A program made the position numbers and the translations under genes. A stretch of 64,000 nt of DNA, from positions 62,001 to 126,000 of the forward strand of contig JBEVJC010000014.1 in assembly GCA_040510375.1 (NCBI GenBank), written 5' to 3'. This document shows, in pieces, positions 1 through 8,444 of this stretch. The notes beneath the pieces were generated by a model, which searched no databases, was not told where the DNA came from, and worked only from the letters and a program-made list of their open reading frames with translations. Position 1 is the first letter of the stretch, and each line of letters begins with the position of its first letter. The stretch comes from JBEVJC01 sp040510375 (GTDB lineage Bacteria > Bacteroidota > Bacteroidia > Chitinophagales > Chitinophagaceae).

Positions 1-223
1 GTCAATATTCAGGGTGCTAAAACCCTTCCATGCATTAGAGTTCCGTTTGTTTCCAGAAGTATATTCTACAATACCCAAGTAGCATGATTGCGGCTGTTCT
101 TTATTGACGCAGCTTTCCCGTTCTGAACGTGCCTTCAGAGACCGGTTTGTGATCATTGGCATGCACCTCAAAAGGTTCTATTCTATAGATGCGCGAAATA
201 GTATTGCGACACCGCAAGACCGG

Positions 224-1672
224 TCATATCAACGTATCGGGAAAAACACTTATTTCATTTTTAGGTTCCAGCGCTTTTTCTAACTGCTCTATCAGCGTAA
301 GAGTCTCCCTAAATTCACGGGCCTCAGCCAATTTAGTAAATTCAATTGCAGCGTTTTTATGTTCGTTAACGAAGGATTCAATCTCTTCTAGCGTAACGCG
401 GAAGAATTCCTTTCTATGATTGATTCTATTCAGCCTTCGTTCTTTGAATTTTTGATGCAGTTCGTATTCAAGTTGAGGCGCATTTTCGGAATAAATAATT
501 GCGTGAATATCAAAGTGGAACGGAACTGAAGCGTCACCCAATTCTCTAACTCGGTCAAGTGGGTCCAACCTTCGCGTCATGCCAATTTTATACACGTCTT
601 CGCCAAAAGAACCAATGTTTGATATTACATAAATATGTCCAACCTTAGTTTGTTGCGCGAGCGAGATGGCTCTTTGTTTTTTCTCCTGTGCTTGAGCCAA
701 ATTGGCTTCTAACAACCTAATTTTCTCATTCATTACTTCCAGATCATGCGGATTAACCGCATGAATGTTGAGTTCCTGTTTGGCCTTGTCCAAGGCCTTT
801 TGATACCTTTTCTCCTCATCTTCTGCATCCCGCTGCGCTTTTTCAAACTCTTTTTGCGCTTTTTCCTCTTCCCGCATTTGTTCCCGTATTAACCGCTGTT
901 CCTCTTTCGCGTCATACTTCTTTTGCTCGTATTCATAAGTCAAGGCAAGCTCTTTATACTTCAGGTCAAGGTACTCATCCGTGATAGCAATGTTATGTGA
1001 AGCCCCCAGTTTATTTACGTTATCGAAGGTTTGTTTTATCCGCATCTCGGTTTTAGAAACGTTATTCCATTTAACTTTACTCATGAGCGCGTCACACTCA
1101 CCATTAAAAGCATAAAGCATCAACTTGGTGTACCGCTTTGTCATTTTCGCGCCTTCTGTTTTACTTCCGCCCACCTCCCATTGGGTATAACACTTTACAG
1201 CCTGCTCTACTGTTACGAGATTTCGTTGCAACTGATAATTGTATTCCAATTCCAACCGGTATTGTTCCGGCAAATCGAAACTGTACTTTGACTGATAAAG
1301 ACCATACTCCGAAATTTCCAGCGTGTCTTTATAAAGGTCAATTTGGTGTTCGAGTTCCTTAAATATTTTGTGCGCATTACTGTATTTTTCCTTCAACTCG
1401 CGTCTTCTTTCGGAAATTTCTTCGAGTTCCCTTTTTTTGTCTTCTAATGCCTTGTCGATATCAATCACAGCCGCATACCTCCGAACCAACTCAACATGTG
1501 CATTTAATTCCAAGTGCCTCTCTTTTTCGTTTTGGGCGAGCCGGTCGATCAATTCATGAAGTGCCGCTTCGGTGGCTGCGTGTTTATTTTTAAGGCTAAA
1601 CAATTCATTTTGGACTTCTAACAGTTCGCCCTCCTTCAGCCGGAGCAGTTCTTTATTCTTACTTCCGAACAT
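224..1672 (-). CDS. DUF4041 / T5orf172 (GIY-YIG-like) coiled-coil protein
   Basis: This 482-residue protein starts with a long charged helical region (residues about 5 to 120) followed by a DUF4041-like middle part. A second strongly charged coiled coil covers about 240 to 340 and is rich in Glu, Lys and Gln. The C-terminus (about 345 to 425) is a T5orf172/MUG113-type GIY-YIG domain. It opens with GHIYVISN, continues with VYKIGMTRR, and has a Glu in APQLEYELHQKF at the expected catalytic position. GIY-YIG proteins are nucleases, and this architecture recurs in phage and mobile-element cargo; its exact role is not established. It lies 20 bases downstream of the 332-residue gene on the same strand, so the two are probably co-transcribed. 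Family assignment is firm; a defence role is inferred from context. Confidence 0.85.
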   Translation of the reverse strand: MFGSKNKELLRLKEGELLEVQNELFSLKNKHAATEAALHELIDRLAQNEKERHLELNAHVELVRRYAAVIDIDKALEDKKRELEEISERRRELKEKYSNAHKIFKELEHQIDLYKDTLEISEYGLYQSKYSFDLPEQYRLELEYNYQLQRNLVTVEQAVKCYTQWEVGGSKTEGAKMTKRYTKLMLYAFNGECDALMSKVKWNNVSKTEMRIKQTFDNVNKLGASHNIAITDEYLDLKYKELALTYEYEQKKYDAKEEQRLIREQMREEEKAQKEFEKAQRDAEDEEKRYQKALDKAKQELNIHAVNPHDLEVMNEKIRLLEANLAQAQEKKQRAISLAQQTKVGHIYVISNIGSFGEDVYKIGMTRRLDPLDRVRELGDASVPFHFDIHAIIYSENAPQLEYELHQKFKERRLNRINHRKEFFRVTLEEIESFVNEHKNAAIEFTKLAEAREFRETLTLIEQLEKALEPKNEISVFPDTLI

Positions 1673-1692
1673 AACTTAAATATTAGTAAATG

Positions 1693-2691
1693 CTATTGGA
1701 TTAGGGAATTCGCTTTAATTCGCTCAACCGGTACAAACCCGGTAGTTTTGCCAAACTTCATTCTGTAATGGAAATTCCTCATAGAGTCAGACGGATCAAT
1801 TAATTCAAAGTTAACCGCCTGCAAAACGTCCGGGGAAATGGCAACCGTCAGAATTACCTCGGTCGAGGTTATGCCCGTAGCCGTATTGTGTATTTCCGAG
1901 AGTGCATTCACTACGACCAGATTCAGCGGTAATAGCGCAAACGTCTCTCTTGCCACGCGCAGAACTGAACTACAAACATAATCTTGGTAGAGTTCATTGA
2001 ATTTGCTAACAGCCATATTTTTCTTTGACAACTTACCGGTGGATGTTTGCGACAGGACATAGTTCGGAATAATGGATGAACTGTTCACATGCAGATCCAG
2101 AGTGACGTGGTGTGTGTTTGCCTCGACCTCCACTTTTGATCCTAATTCCGCTATTTCTGAATAAGGTTTGAAATAATCTATTGCATCGATATAAGATTGA
2201 ACTTCCTGGGCTAGAATCCCGGTTGCCAATTTTTTCAATCCTTCCTGGTCTTTCAACAGGTCCGTATAGTCATTCATCCTTGTTTTATACTCCGCGGAGT
2301 CCTTTTCTTTCGAGACCTCAATGTTTCTAGAAAGCTTTTCTGTTGTTTTCTTGGAAGACCCGAACACTTTTCCGAAAAAGGATGGCTTATACGCTAACAA
2401 AGTGTCTGTTGCGTATTTTTCATGTTGATTTGTAAAAACAGGTTCCATCGGAGGTGGCTCGTGAAGCAACGCTGACCAGTTCACTTTTTTGGAGACATCC
2501 TTATGGACGGTTTTTAATACGTCAATGTATTCATTATAATGGTGCACAGCCGAGCCTGCGTTACCGATAGCCTCTTGTCTCAGGTAAAATTTTTGTGTTC
2601 GTGCACTTTCCCTGAGATGTTGTTGGTGAGACCGTTGTGCGCGCCTATGAGCCGCGGCGGCAGAGCGAATAAACCCGTTGAAGCTGGCCAT
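1693..2691 (-). CDS. Unknown protein, operon partner of the DUF4041 gene
   Basis: I do not recognise this 332-residue protein. The N-terminal 50 residues are basic, helical and rich in Ala, Gln, Arg and His, with no signal peptide or membrane segment. A helical region with many Lys and Glu follows to about residue 180. The remaining part looks like an alpha/beta or beta-rich domain, with alternating stretches such as HHVTLDLHVNSS and STEVILTVAISP. It starts at an ATG and ends 20 bases before the DUF4041/GIY-YIG gene. The upstream 430 bases are empty, so it is probably the first gene of a two-gene operon. The pairing suggests a joint function, with this protein as possible sensor or regulator, but that is inference only. 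Confidence 0.7.
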   Translation of the reverse strand: MASFNGFIRSAAAAHRRAQRSHQQHLRESARTQKFYLRQEAIGNAGSAVHHYNEYIDVLKTVHKDVSKKVNWSALLHEPPPMEPVFTNQHEKYATDTLLAYKPSFFGKVFGSSKKTTEKLSRNIEVSKEKDSAEYKTRMNDYTDLLKDQEGLKKLATGILAQEVQSYIDAIDYFKPYSEIAELGSKVEVEANTHHVTLDLHVNSSSIIPNYVLSQTSTGKLSKKNMAVSKFNELYQDYVCSSVLRVARETFALLPLNLVVVNALSEIHNTATGITSTEVILTVAISPDVLQAVNFELIDPSDSMRNFHYRMKFGKTTGFVPVERIKANSLIQ

Positions 2692-3123
2692 TAATGACGG
2701 TTATTTGAGAAAAATTAAGAAAAATATTCATAATTACAAGGGAAGTTTCTAATGCAGGGCGGCAGGATTGCTGCGGGTGAAATATCTTTCCTCCGAAACG
2801 TGCTTCCGCGAAGAGTTATCCCCCGGAGCGAACGAATTATTGCATGGGCTCGTCCTTCTTTCATTACAGCTAACCCCATGTGTTATGTGAAGTAAATTGT
2901 TTTCGTCATCCTTATGCGGGATTCGGGTACCAAGGATGCCAGTAAATATGGTACAATGCCATTCTAAAATCGTCTCGCCACCTGGGGCGGCCTTAATCCA
3001 CTGATGGTTAGCCTCTTATATCTCGCATGGCCTGTCGGATAGCCATCACCCTAAAAAAAGCCGTTGTCGGCGGAAAACAACAGCTTAGAACGAAAACCTA
3101 GAACATGATGATCTTCGGGATCC
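2692..3123. other. Gene-free stretch
   Basis: No convincing reading frame is seen on either strand. It should hold the promoter of the two-gene operon to its left, near 2700 to 2760, though no clear TAnnTTTG element is visible. The terminator of the DUF3606 gene lies at 3053 to 3085. Confidence 0.5.
3053..3085 (-). terminator. Intrinsic terminator of the DUF3606 gene
   Basis: On the minus strand a 9-base stem (AGCTGTTGT against ACAACGGCT, one mismatch) closes a loop of about nine bases and is followed at once by seven T. It lies about 40 bases after the stop of the DUF3606 gene. Confidence 0.8.
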
Positions 3124-3330
3124 TTAGATCTTGGCTCTCATAAATCCAAGTGCAACCGCTGCATCATGCACCCTGCGAACCGATTCGCTGGGCTGGGCCT
3201 TTCTATGGGCTTGTCTCAGTTGTTCGGGGGAGATTCCCCACTTGTTCGACCAGTAGCGGACTTCAAAGTCCTGGCTAATGTTAATTAGGTCTCTATCCGG
3301 ATGTCCTGTGTCTTTAGGGTTGTCTGCCAT
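3124..3330 (-). CDS. DUF3606 domain small protein
   Basis: This 68-residue protein matches the DUF3606 family, small soluble proteins of unknown function found singly in many Bacteroidota and Proteobacteria. The hallmark part is DRDLINISQDFEVRYWSNKW followed by a helix-turn-helix-like segment GISPEQLRQAHRKA. It is nearly the whole family domain, so it is probably complete. The gene stands alone with its own -7-like element (3361 to 3368) and a good terminator. The fold suggests nucleic-acid binding, but this has not been shown for the family to my knowledge. It is a common passenger in Bacteroidota elements. Confidence 0.85.
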   Translation of the reverse strand: MADNPKDTGHPDRDLINISQDFEVRYWSNKWGISPEQLRQAHRKAQPSESVRRVHDAAVALGFMRAKI

Positions 3331-3944
3331 AAACTTTTTAATTTAAATGATTACAATCGTCAAAAATATAGATCAAAGCAGAAGTGCGTTTACGGATTTC
3401 CGTATTGCGGAGTTTCAACAGGCATAACAGATGCACGTACTTTCTTATACCACGCAAACCGTTTCTCGACTTGTCTAGACTAAAGAAAAATATAAGTATG
3501 TGTATATTCCTGAAGAGAACGATATAAAATGAAACATAGGACTTCGCTGCAAAGAGCGCTACCCGCAACACCATTCATGGACGCCGAATTGAGACATGCC
3601 AAGTATAAAAGTTTGCAAAGGAATCATTTGGTCCACACGAGGGAAGCCGCAATAAATTCATAGTCTTGTTTTTGGAAATTCTCTTAAGCCCTCTAATCGC
3701 ATTATCAAGAGAAAATGCTGGCACAGTCACCTGAAATTTAATGACTTGACTGAAGAATCTTTGATTGTAGGAAAAAACGTAAAAACAGGCATATTTAATT
3801 TGAACAGTACGCATGCTAAAAGAAACCGATTGTTGCCTACATTTGGCTACTGCTTAACTGCGGAAATCGAGAAGGCAAAAGATTAATCAAAGTGAACTCA
3901 CTTTCTTTCATGGCAAAAGACTTTAGTGTACATTTTTAAGGAAC
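3331..3944. other. Gene-free stretch of about 610 bases
   Basis: Open frames of 78 and 79 codons occur on the minus strand, but they lack recognisable domains, have odd composition and lack a plausible ribosome binding site. I treat them as chance. The stretch may be eroded remains of earlier cargo. Confidence 0.4.
3361..3368 (-). promoter_or_regulatory. Candidate -7 element (TATTTTTG) for the DUF3606 gene
   Basis: TATTTTTG on the minus strand fits the Bacteroidota TAnnTTTG consensus and lies about 30 bases before the start codon. A properly spaced -33 TTTG is not seen, so this is a moderate call. Confidence 0.4.
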
Positions 3945-4103
3945 ATGAAACCTTTCTCTGAGGATGACGCCATAAATAGGTTTCAGAACCTCTGGAACCC
4001 AATCTACCAAATCAACGATACCATAACCTCATACCGAAAACGAGCAATTTTCAGCATACTAGGGATAGATCGTCGTGATGATCCGGTAAATTATAAACAA
4101 TAA
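3945..4103 (+). CDS. Small unknown protein (52 residues) upstream of the 189-residue gene
   Basis: An ATG at 3945 preceded by TTAAGGAAC, a good Shine-Dalgarno for this organism, opens a 52-codon frame ending with TAA at 4101 to 4103. The next gene starts three bases later. The product is polar and helical (for example INRFQNLWNPIYQINDTITS), ends with a basic and then acidic stretch, and has no membrane segment or signal peptide. I do not recognise it. The close spacing and ribosome binding site argue for a real two-gene unit. It could be a small partner, such as an antitoxin or immunity protein, but nothing in the sequence proves that. It could also be a truncated remnant. Confidence 0.5.
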   Translation: MKPFSEDDAINRFQNLWNPIYQINDTITSYRKRAIFSILGIDRRDDPVNYKQ

Positions 4104-4106
4104 ACC

Positions 4107-4676
4107 ATGCAAGAGCTTAGTTCCGATACTTATTACTTCCAACAACCATTCTCATACGGCGAAATAAACGAACTTCTCTCAAAGGGGTACGCGGTGGATG
4201 GGCGGAGCGGCGGGCTCGTATTAGGCCGCTCCCATGATGACGGAGGTGTGTTTTTTCTGACGGATGTCGGCACCGAATACCACCTTATGGGCGAATTGGA
4301 AGGATACGAATACATATTTTCAGTGGCAGCTCAAACAATTTTAGGAAATTCCTTTGACCAAATAAATAATTGGGAAAGAGATGCTGATGAACCATTCGAA
4401 GAGTTTAATATTCCCGAAAGTATCAGAGTAATAAATACCGTTCCAGACAATCATGCACCGATGCTTTCAAAACTAATATTATTTGAAGGACTTTTCGGGA
4501 TTCCGCATATAGTAAACAAACATTCAACAAAACGAAACCTGCAAAACATTGACTCCTTCAACCAGAAATACACATACAAATACGACAGTGACGACTACTT
4601 TACTCGAAAGAAGATTATGATTTACAATTCGGCGGACAATCTATTATTCGATGAGCGGCCAATCAAATGGAAGTAG
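4107..4676 (+). CDS. Unknown acidic protein of 189 residues
   Basis: I do not recognise this protein. The first 80 residues have the look of a small alpha/beta domain with GRSGGLVLGRSHDDGGVFFL and a following EYHLMGELEGYEYIF strand-helix stretch. The middle is acidic (NNWERDADEPFEEFNIPES) and the C-terminal third is mixed and basic. There is no signal peptide or membrane segment. It starts three bases after the 52-codon frame and reads opposite to the ABC-3C operon that ends at 4780, so it is convergent with it. Part of the N-terminus loosely recalls SMI1/KNR4-type immunity proteins, but the similarity is too weak to name it. Confidence 0.65.
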   Translation: MQELSSDTYYFQQPFSYGEINELLSKGYAVDGRSGGLVLGRSHDDGGVFFLTDVGTEYHLMGELEGYEYIFSVAAQTILGNSFDQINNWERDADEPFEEFNIPESIRVINTVPDNHAPMLSKLILFEGLFGIPHIVNKHSTKRNLQNIDSFNQKYTYKYDSDDYFTRKKIMIYNSADNLLFDERPIKWK

Positions 4677-4779
4677 TATGACGGAGGAAGACAAACCTTG
4701 ATCCGTTAAGTGGGTTAAAAACCTAAAAAATTAACTGTCGTCTATATAAACCGCATTTGAAAGAGTTGCTTTCTCACCT

Positions 4780-7700
4780 CTACTTATCATTTTTCACTTT
4801 ACCTACACTTTCAAGTTCGAGGAATTTGGATTTGAACGGACCCATTGGCATTTTTTTCTTCAATAAGTTAAAAAATGTTTCGTCGTGGGTAGAAAGTATT
4901 ATCTGTTTGTTATAATTCAATACAATGCTCCGTAACAGGTCGATTGTCGAAAGCACATTTACGCTGTCCAGAGACTGGATCGGATCATCGATAAATATGC
5001 AATCGTAACCCGGAGTATTTAAGGCCGAGGCCAAGAAAATACTCAAACTTAAGATATTGATCTGCGCAGTGCTAAAATATAGGTTCGGAATCAGATCTAC
5101 TTTTTGATAGACTTTATCCCTTACAAACACATCCAGCCGCGGCGTTTCCGCATCAAAATCGGCACTAAAATGCACTTCCTTAAAGTCGGGATGCGGGTCA
5201 AGTTTTCGATACAGGTCATTGATTAAACTTTCATAAAAGAACTCCTTTACTTTTTCCTGCAGAAAAGCTTTCGTCTTTCCAAGTTCATCCGAGAGTAATG
5301 AACGTACATTTTGTTCTAAAAATGCTTTGTCTGCAGCAAGTTTATCCAAAGCTAATTTGGCGTTTTCTGATTGTAAAAATTCATTGATGTGATCGGCATA
5401 CCTATCGATCCTATTATATTCATCGATCAAGGCTTTATTATTGAGCAGCGCAAAATTAAACCCCTGCTCCTTCAGATCGAGTGTGGCGGCCAGCGTCTTT
5501 AAGTCGATGAACTGCGATTCGACTTCCAGTTTATCTTTTAATAAGCGCCTGAAACCGTCCATCTTTGTCTCCGCACGTTCCTTTTCTTCGGTCAAATTGT
5601 GCAGCCGATCTCTTTCGCCTTGTTGCGTAAAGGTGCTTAATTCAAGTGATAAGCTTTCGACTTCCGTCCGCAATAGGCTCGCCTTATCAAAAAACTCTTT
5701 AATTAAGCTGTGGTTTTCTATAAGCTCATTTTGCAAGCGCTCAAAAGTTACCTGTTCTGTACTGAAGTTGGTATTGAACCAGTCTACTACCGCACGGTAT
5801 TGTTCAGATTGCTTTAATATTTCTGTATTTTCCGTAGAAGGTTTCAGTTCGTCCCGTAACTTACCCAGTAAATCACGAATTTCTTTCTTATCCTGTGCTT
5901 GTTTTTTGAGCATGCCATTTAGGCGCTCTTCCGTTTTCCTGAAAGCTTCTAAATTCTTACTTAACTCCTGCTGGTAATTTTCAGTGCTCAAACCTAACTG
6001 CTGCATAATAAGCTCACGCTGTTCATTCCGCATCATCGCCAGGTTTTCCTCAGATAAAGCAATTGTTTTACTCAAGGTCTTTATCTGATCGGACACCGCT
6101 GTCTGCAAGGCCCTCTTCTCTTTTATTTTATCCTCAAAATAATGCAATAAACGCCCGGCTGCAGTTGTAATCAATTCTTGCAACACGGAAGATTCCTGTT
6201 CTACTATGTTCTTGTCTGCAAAAAGACTTTTAAGCAAGTTGTCCAAGGCAGTGTTATTTGCAATACGTCGCGCCAACTCCTGATGCGTTTCGAAAGACTG
6301 CTCACAAAGCGGGCAAGACGTTCGATCCTGGTCTTTTGCCAAAATCTCCAAACCCCGGCGGACAAAAGCCGCTATTTCAGAATTCAGCGCTTCCTGCTGC
6401 GCGATGCGTAGGTTAAGTGACTTTAGACGCTCATCATTTTTAGCCAGCGACTCACTATTGGCCATGATCACATCGATACTCGATGCCAGTACTTGATCTT
6501 CTAACAGCTTCTTTGAGTAATTGCGCTGCTTGATATCAGCCCATTTCTCCTCCACTGCCCATATTTCTTCCCCAATGATTTTGAATTGAACTTCAAGTGG
6601 CTTTAACTGCTCTTTTTCCAGGCTGATCTCTTTCTCCTGTGCGGTAATTTCCTGTTCAATCTTCTCCATAAGTTGTAATCGCTCCGGCAGGGCGGCAATG
6701 GTTGCAGTTGTTTCGGCAATGCCTGCAAGGGTACTGTTTAAGTCCGATTTGGCCTCTGTCTCATGTATTTCCAGACTGCTAAGTTCCTCAGATTTGCGAT
6801 TGATCTCTGCCTTAAGCACCCCTATTCTTTCTTCATTTTGCAGCAGTAAATTGGAAACCCGTAAATATTCATCGTATTGTCCAACTATCGATGAAATAAC
6901 ATGCTTAACTGTTTCCTTTTCAGCAAGTAATTTATTCAGCACAGCGATCTCATTCAATTTTTTATCGACATCAGCAAATTTGGACAAAATAGCGCTGATG
7001 CTTCGTTGCGTTGCTTCGATAATTTGGTTCCTCGCTTCAAAGTCAAAATATGCCCGTATCCCAATATAATCATCGTTACCGATCTTTGCAGCCGACACCC
7101 ATTCAATTTTCGCCCGGATAGCGGCCTCCTCATTTACAGAGATTAATCGGTCAACCAGGAGGTTCTTTAACCTACTGATTTCCTCTTTTGTAGTTTGCAA
7201 GGTAAGTTTATTCAACCCTGATTGCTTGAACTTTTCCGTGAGGGTATCGATTTGTTGATTAATCTTTTCAAGTACATTTTCGCTCTCGAGTGCGGAGATT
7301 CTTTTCTGCTCTTCGTTGATCTTTTGATCAATGGACGATATGTTTCCCTTGCAATAACCCAGAAGAGCCTTAAGATTTTTATAGTAGCTGTTGACATCTT
7401 TCAACTCCGGATTATCCATGAATATCTCATATCTCTTGCTACCGTCTATTTCTCTCAAAAAAGCCGAGATCCATTCTTGGGAAAGAATGACATTGCGAAA
7501 AGTCCTGTTTTCAAGGCTTTCACTTCCATCCACGTCTGCATCGGATTTTTTATTACCGTGCGGCTTCAACCGGCGATCAATAGGTTCAATGCCCTCACCC
7601 ACAATTTTGACATAGGTGGGTTGTGTGGAATGGATATTGCGCCAAAGTTTAACCTGTGCATCAGAATGATTTTTAAGGGCATCGATTGCTCCGTTGGTAA

Positions 7701-7905
7701 TCGTTTTATTTTGCCAGAACCGTTGTATATTATTGGTCATGCCCCACTCGACTGCATCATAGAACGAGGTCTTGCCATAGCCATTCGGTGCGTAAAGGGA
7801 AATAAAATCAGCCGTTATGTCTTCATGGATTGAAAAATCAAAGGTTGCATCCTCGGGTTGGTCATAAATCCGGAATGCCGATATTTCTACCTTTTTAAAT
7901 TTCAT
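4780..7905 (-). CDS. ABC three-component (ABC-3C) system ATPase, Rad50/SMC-like
   Basis: This 1041-residue ATPase is split into a head and a long coiled coil. The Walker A motif APNGYGKTS is at residues 39 to 47. Long heptad-like helices run from about 190 to 880 and are interrupted near 530 by CPLC, a zinc-hook-like CxxC as in Rad50. The C-terminal half of the head has STAQINILSLSIFLA (signature helix), IFIDDPIQSLD (Walker B, about 970) and ILSTHDETFF (H-loop). The order and the neighbouring genes match ABC-3C conflict systems, where a Rad50-like ATPase is thought to sense nucleic-acid or phage signals and license an effector. It is the last gene of a four-gene operon and overlaps the middle-component gene by four bases. 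All ATPase motifs look intact. Confidence 0.9.
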   Translation of the reverse strand: MKFKKVEISAFRIYDQPEDATFDFSIHEDITADFISLYAPNGYGKTSFYDAVEWGMTNNIQRFWQNKTITNGAIDALKNHSDAQVKLWRNIHSTQPTYVKIVGEGIEPIDRRLKPHGNKKSDADVDGSESLENRTFRNVILSQEWISAFLREIDGSKRYEIFMDNPELKDVNSYYKNLKALLGYCKGNISSIDQKINEEQKRISALESENVLEKINQQIDTLTEKFKQSGLNKLTLQTTKEEISRLKNLLVDRLISVNEEAAIRAKIEWVSAAKIGNDDYIGIRAYFDFEARNQIIEATQRSISAILSKFADVDKKLNEIAVLNKLLAEKETVKHVISSIVGQYDEYLRVSNLLLQNEERIGVLKAEINRKSEELSSLEIHETEAKSDLNSTLAGIAETTATIAALPERLQLMEKIEQEITAQEKEISLEKEQLKPLEVQFKIIGEEIWAVEEKWADIKQRNYSKKLLEDQVLASSIDVIMANSESLAKNDERLKSLNLRIAQQEALNSEIAAFVRRGLEILAKDQDRTSCPLCEQSFETHQELARRIANNTALDNLLKSLFADKNIVEQESSVLQELITTAAGRLLHYFEDKIKEKRALQTAVSDQIKTLSKTIALSEENLAMMRNEQRELIMQQLGLSTENYQQELSKNLEAFRKTEERLNGMLKKQAQDKKEIRDLLGKLRDELKPSTENTEILKQSEQYRAVVDWFNTNFSTEQVTFERLQNELIENHSLIKEFFDKASLLRTEVESLSLELSTFTQQGERDRLHNLTEEKERAETKMDGFRRLLKDKLEVESQFIDLKTLAATLDLKEQGFNFALLNNKALIDEYNRIDRYADHINEFLQSENAKLALDKLAADKAFLEQNVRSLLSDELGKTKAFLQEKVKEFFYESLINDLYRKLDPHPDFKEVHFSADFDAETPRLDVFVRDKVYQKVDLIPNLYFSTAQINILSLSIFLASALNTPGYDCIFIDDPIQSLDSVNVLSTIDLLRSIVLNYNKQIILSTHDETFFNLLKKKMPMGPFKSKFLELESVGKVKNDK

Positions 7906-8444
7906 GGACGTGGCGTTTTAAGTTGTTTTACAAGTTCTTCTAAAGCACTGCCGGCTTCACCTGTTAATTTTTGCCTCTTCAAAGTTTTATCTTCCAGTAT
8001 CGACCAGAGCAAAGGGTCCGGCTCAAACTTTACGTTCGGTTCCGCAACAAGGTCGCGCGAAAAATTCATGTTCTGGTTAAGGATATGCTCATTGATGATC
8101 CCAGCGGTATCTTGCCCTTCCACCACTATTTTTCTGCTGGAAAAAGTGTCATTTTCGATTTTAAGTTTTAAGCTGTTGTAGCTGATCATATCTGTTACCC
8201 CTTCCGGCCGGATAAAAAAGATATAAATATTCCAGATCTGAAATTCATCAGTCAGCTGGCTCTGAAAATCAAATGCGATGGCATCGACCAGCTTTGCCCA
8301 ATTAGCAGCCAGGCTGTCCAGTTTGGTACAACGAACAAAAAAAACGGGAATCTTACCGTTATAGTCCAGCTCCTGATAAGTGACCATCAAATTTTCGAAC
8401 CCTGCGTTCAGCGTTTTTAAAAACTGATCAATTGAAAAGCTCAT
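7902..8444 (-). CDS. ABC-3C middle component
   Basis: This 180-residue soluble protein lies between the effector and the ATPase, exactly where ABC-3C systems carry their middle component. It overlaps both neighbours, by 17 bases upstream and 4 bases downstream. The N-terminal two thirds look alpha/beta, with SFSIDQFLKTLNAGFENLMV then IPVFFVRCTKLDSLAANWAK and FQIWNIYIFFIRPEGV. The C-terminus is polar. No catalytic motif is visible. In described ABC-3C systems this subunit is thought to bridge ATPase and effector. The assignment rests on position, size and fold character rather than a recognised motif. Confidence 0.75.
   Translation of the reverse strand: MSFSIDQFLKTLNAGFENLMVTYQELDYNGKIPVFFVRCTKLDSLAANWAKLVDAIAFDFQSQLTDEFQIWNIYIFFIRPEGVTDMISYNSLKLKIENDTFSSRKIVVEGQDTAGIINEHILNQNMNFSRDLVAEPNVKFEPDPLLWSILEDKTLKRQKLTGEAGSALEELVKQLKTPRP

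Noticed and set aside
3338..3814. Two adjacent minus-strand frames of 78 and 79 codons
   Set aside because: No domain features, no ribosome binding site, unusual composition.
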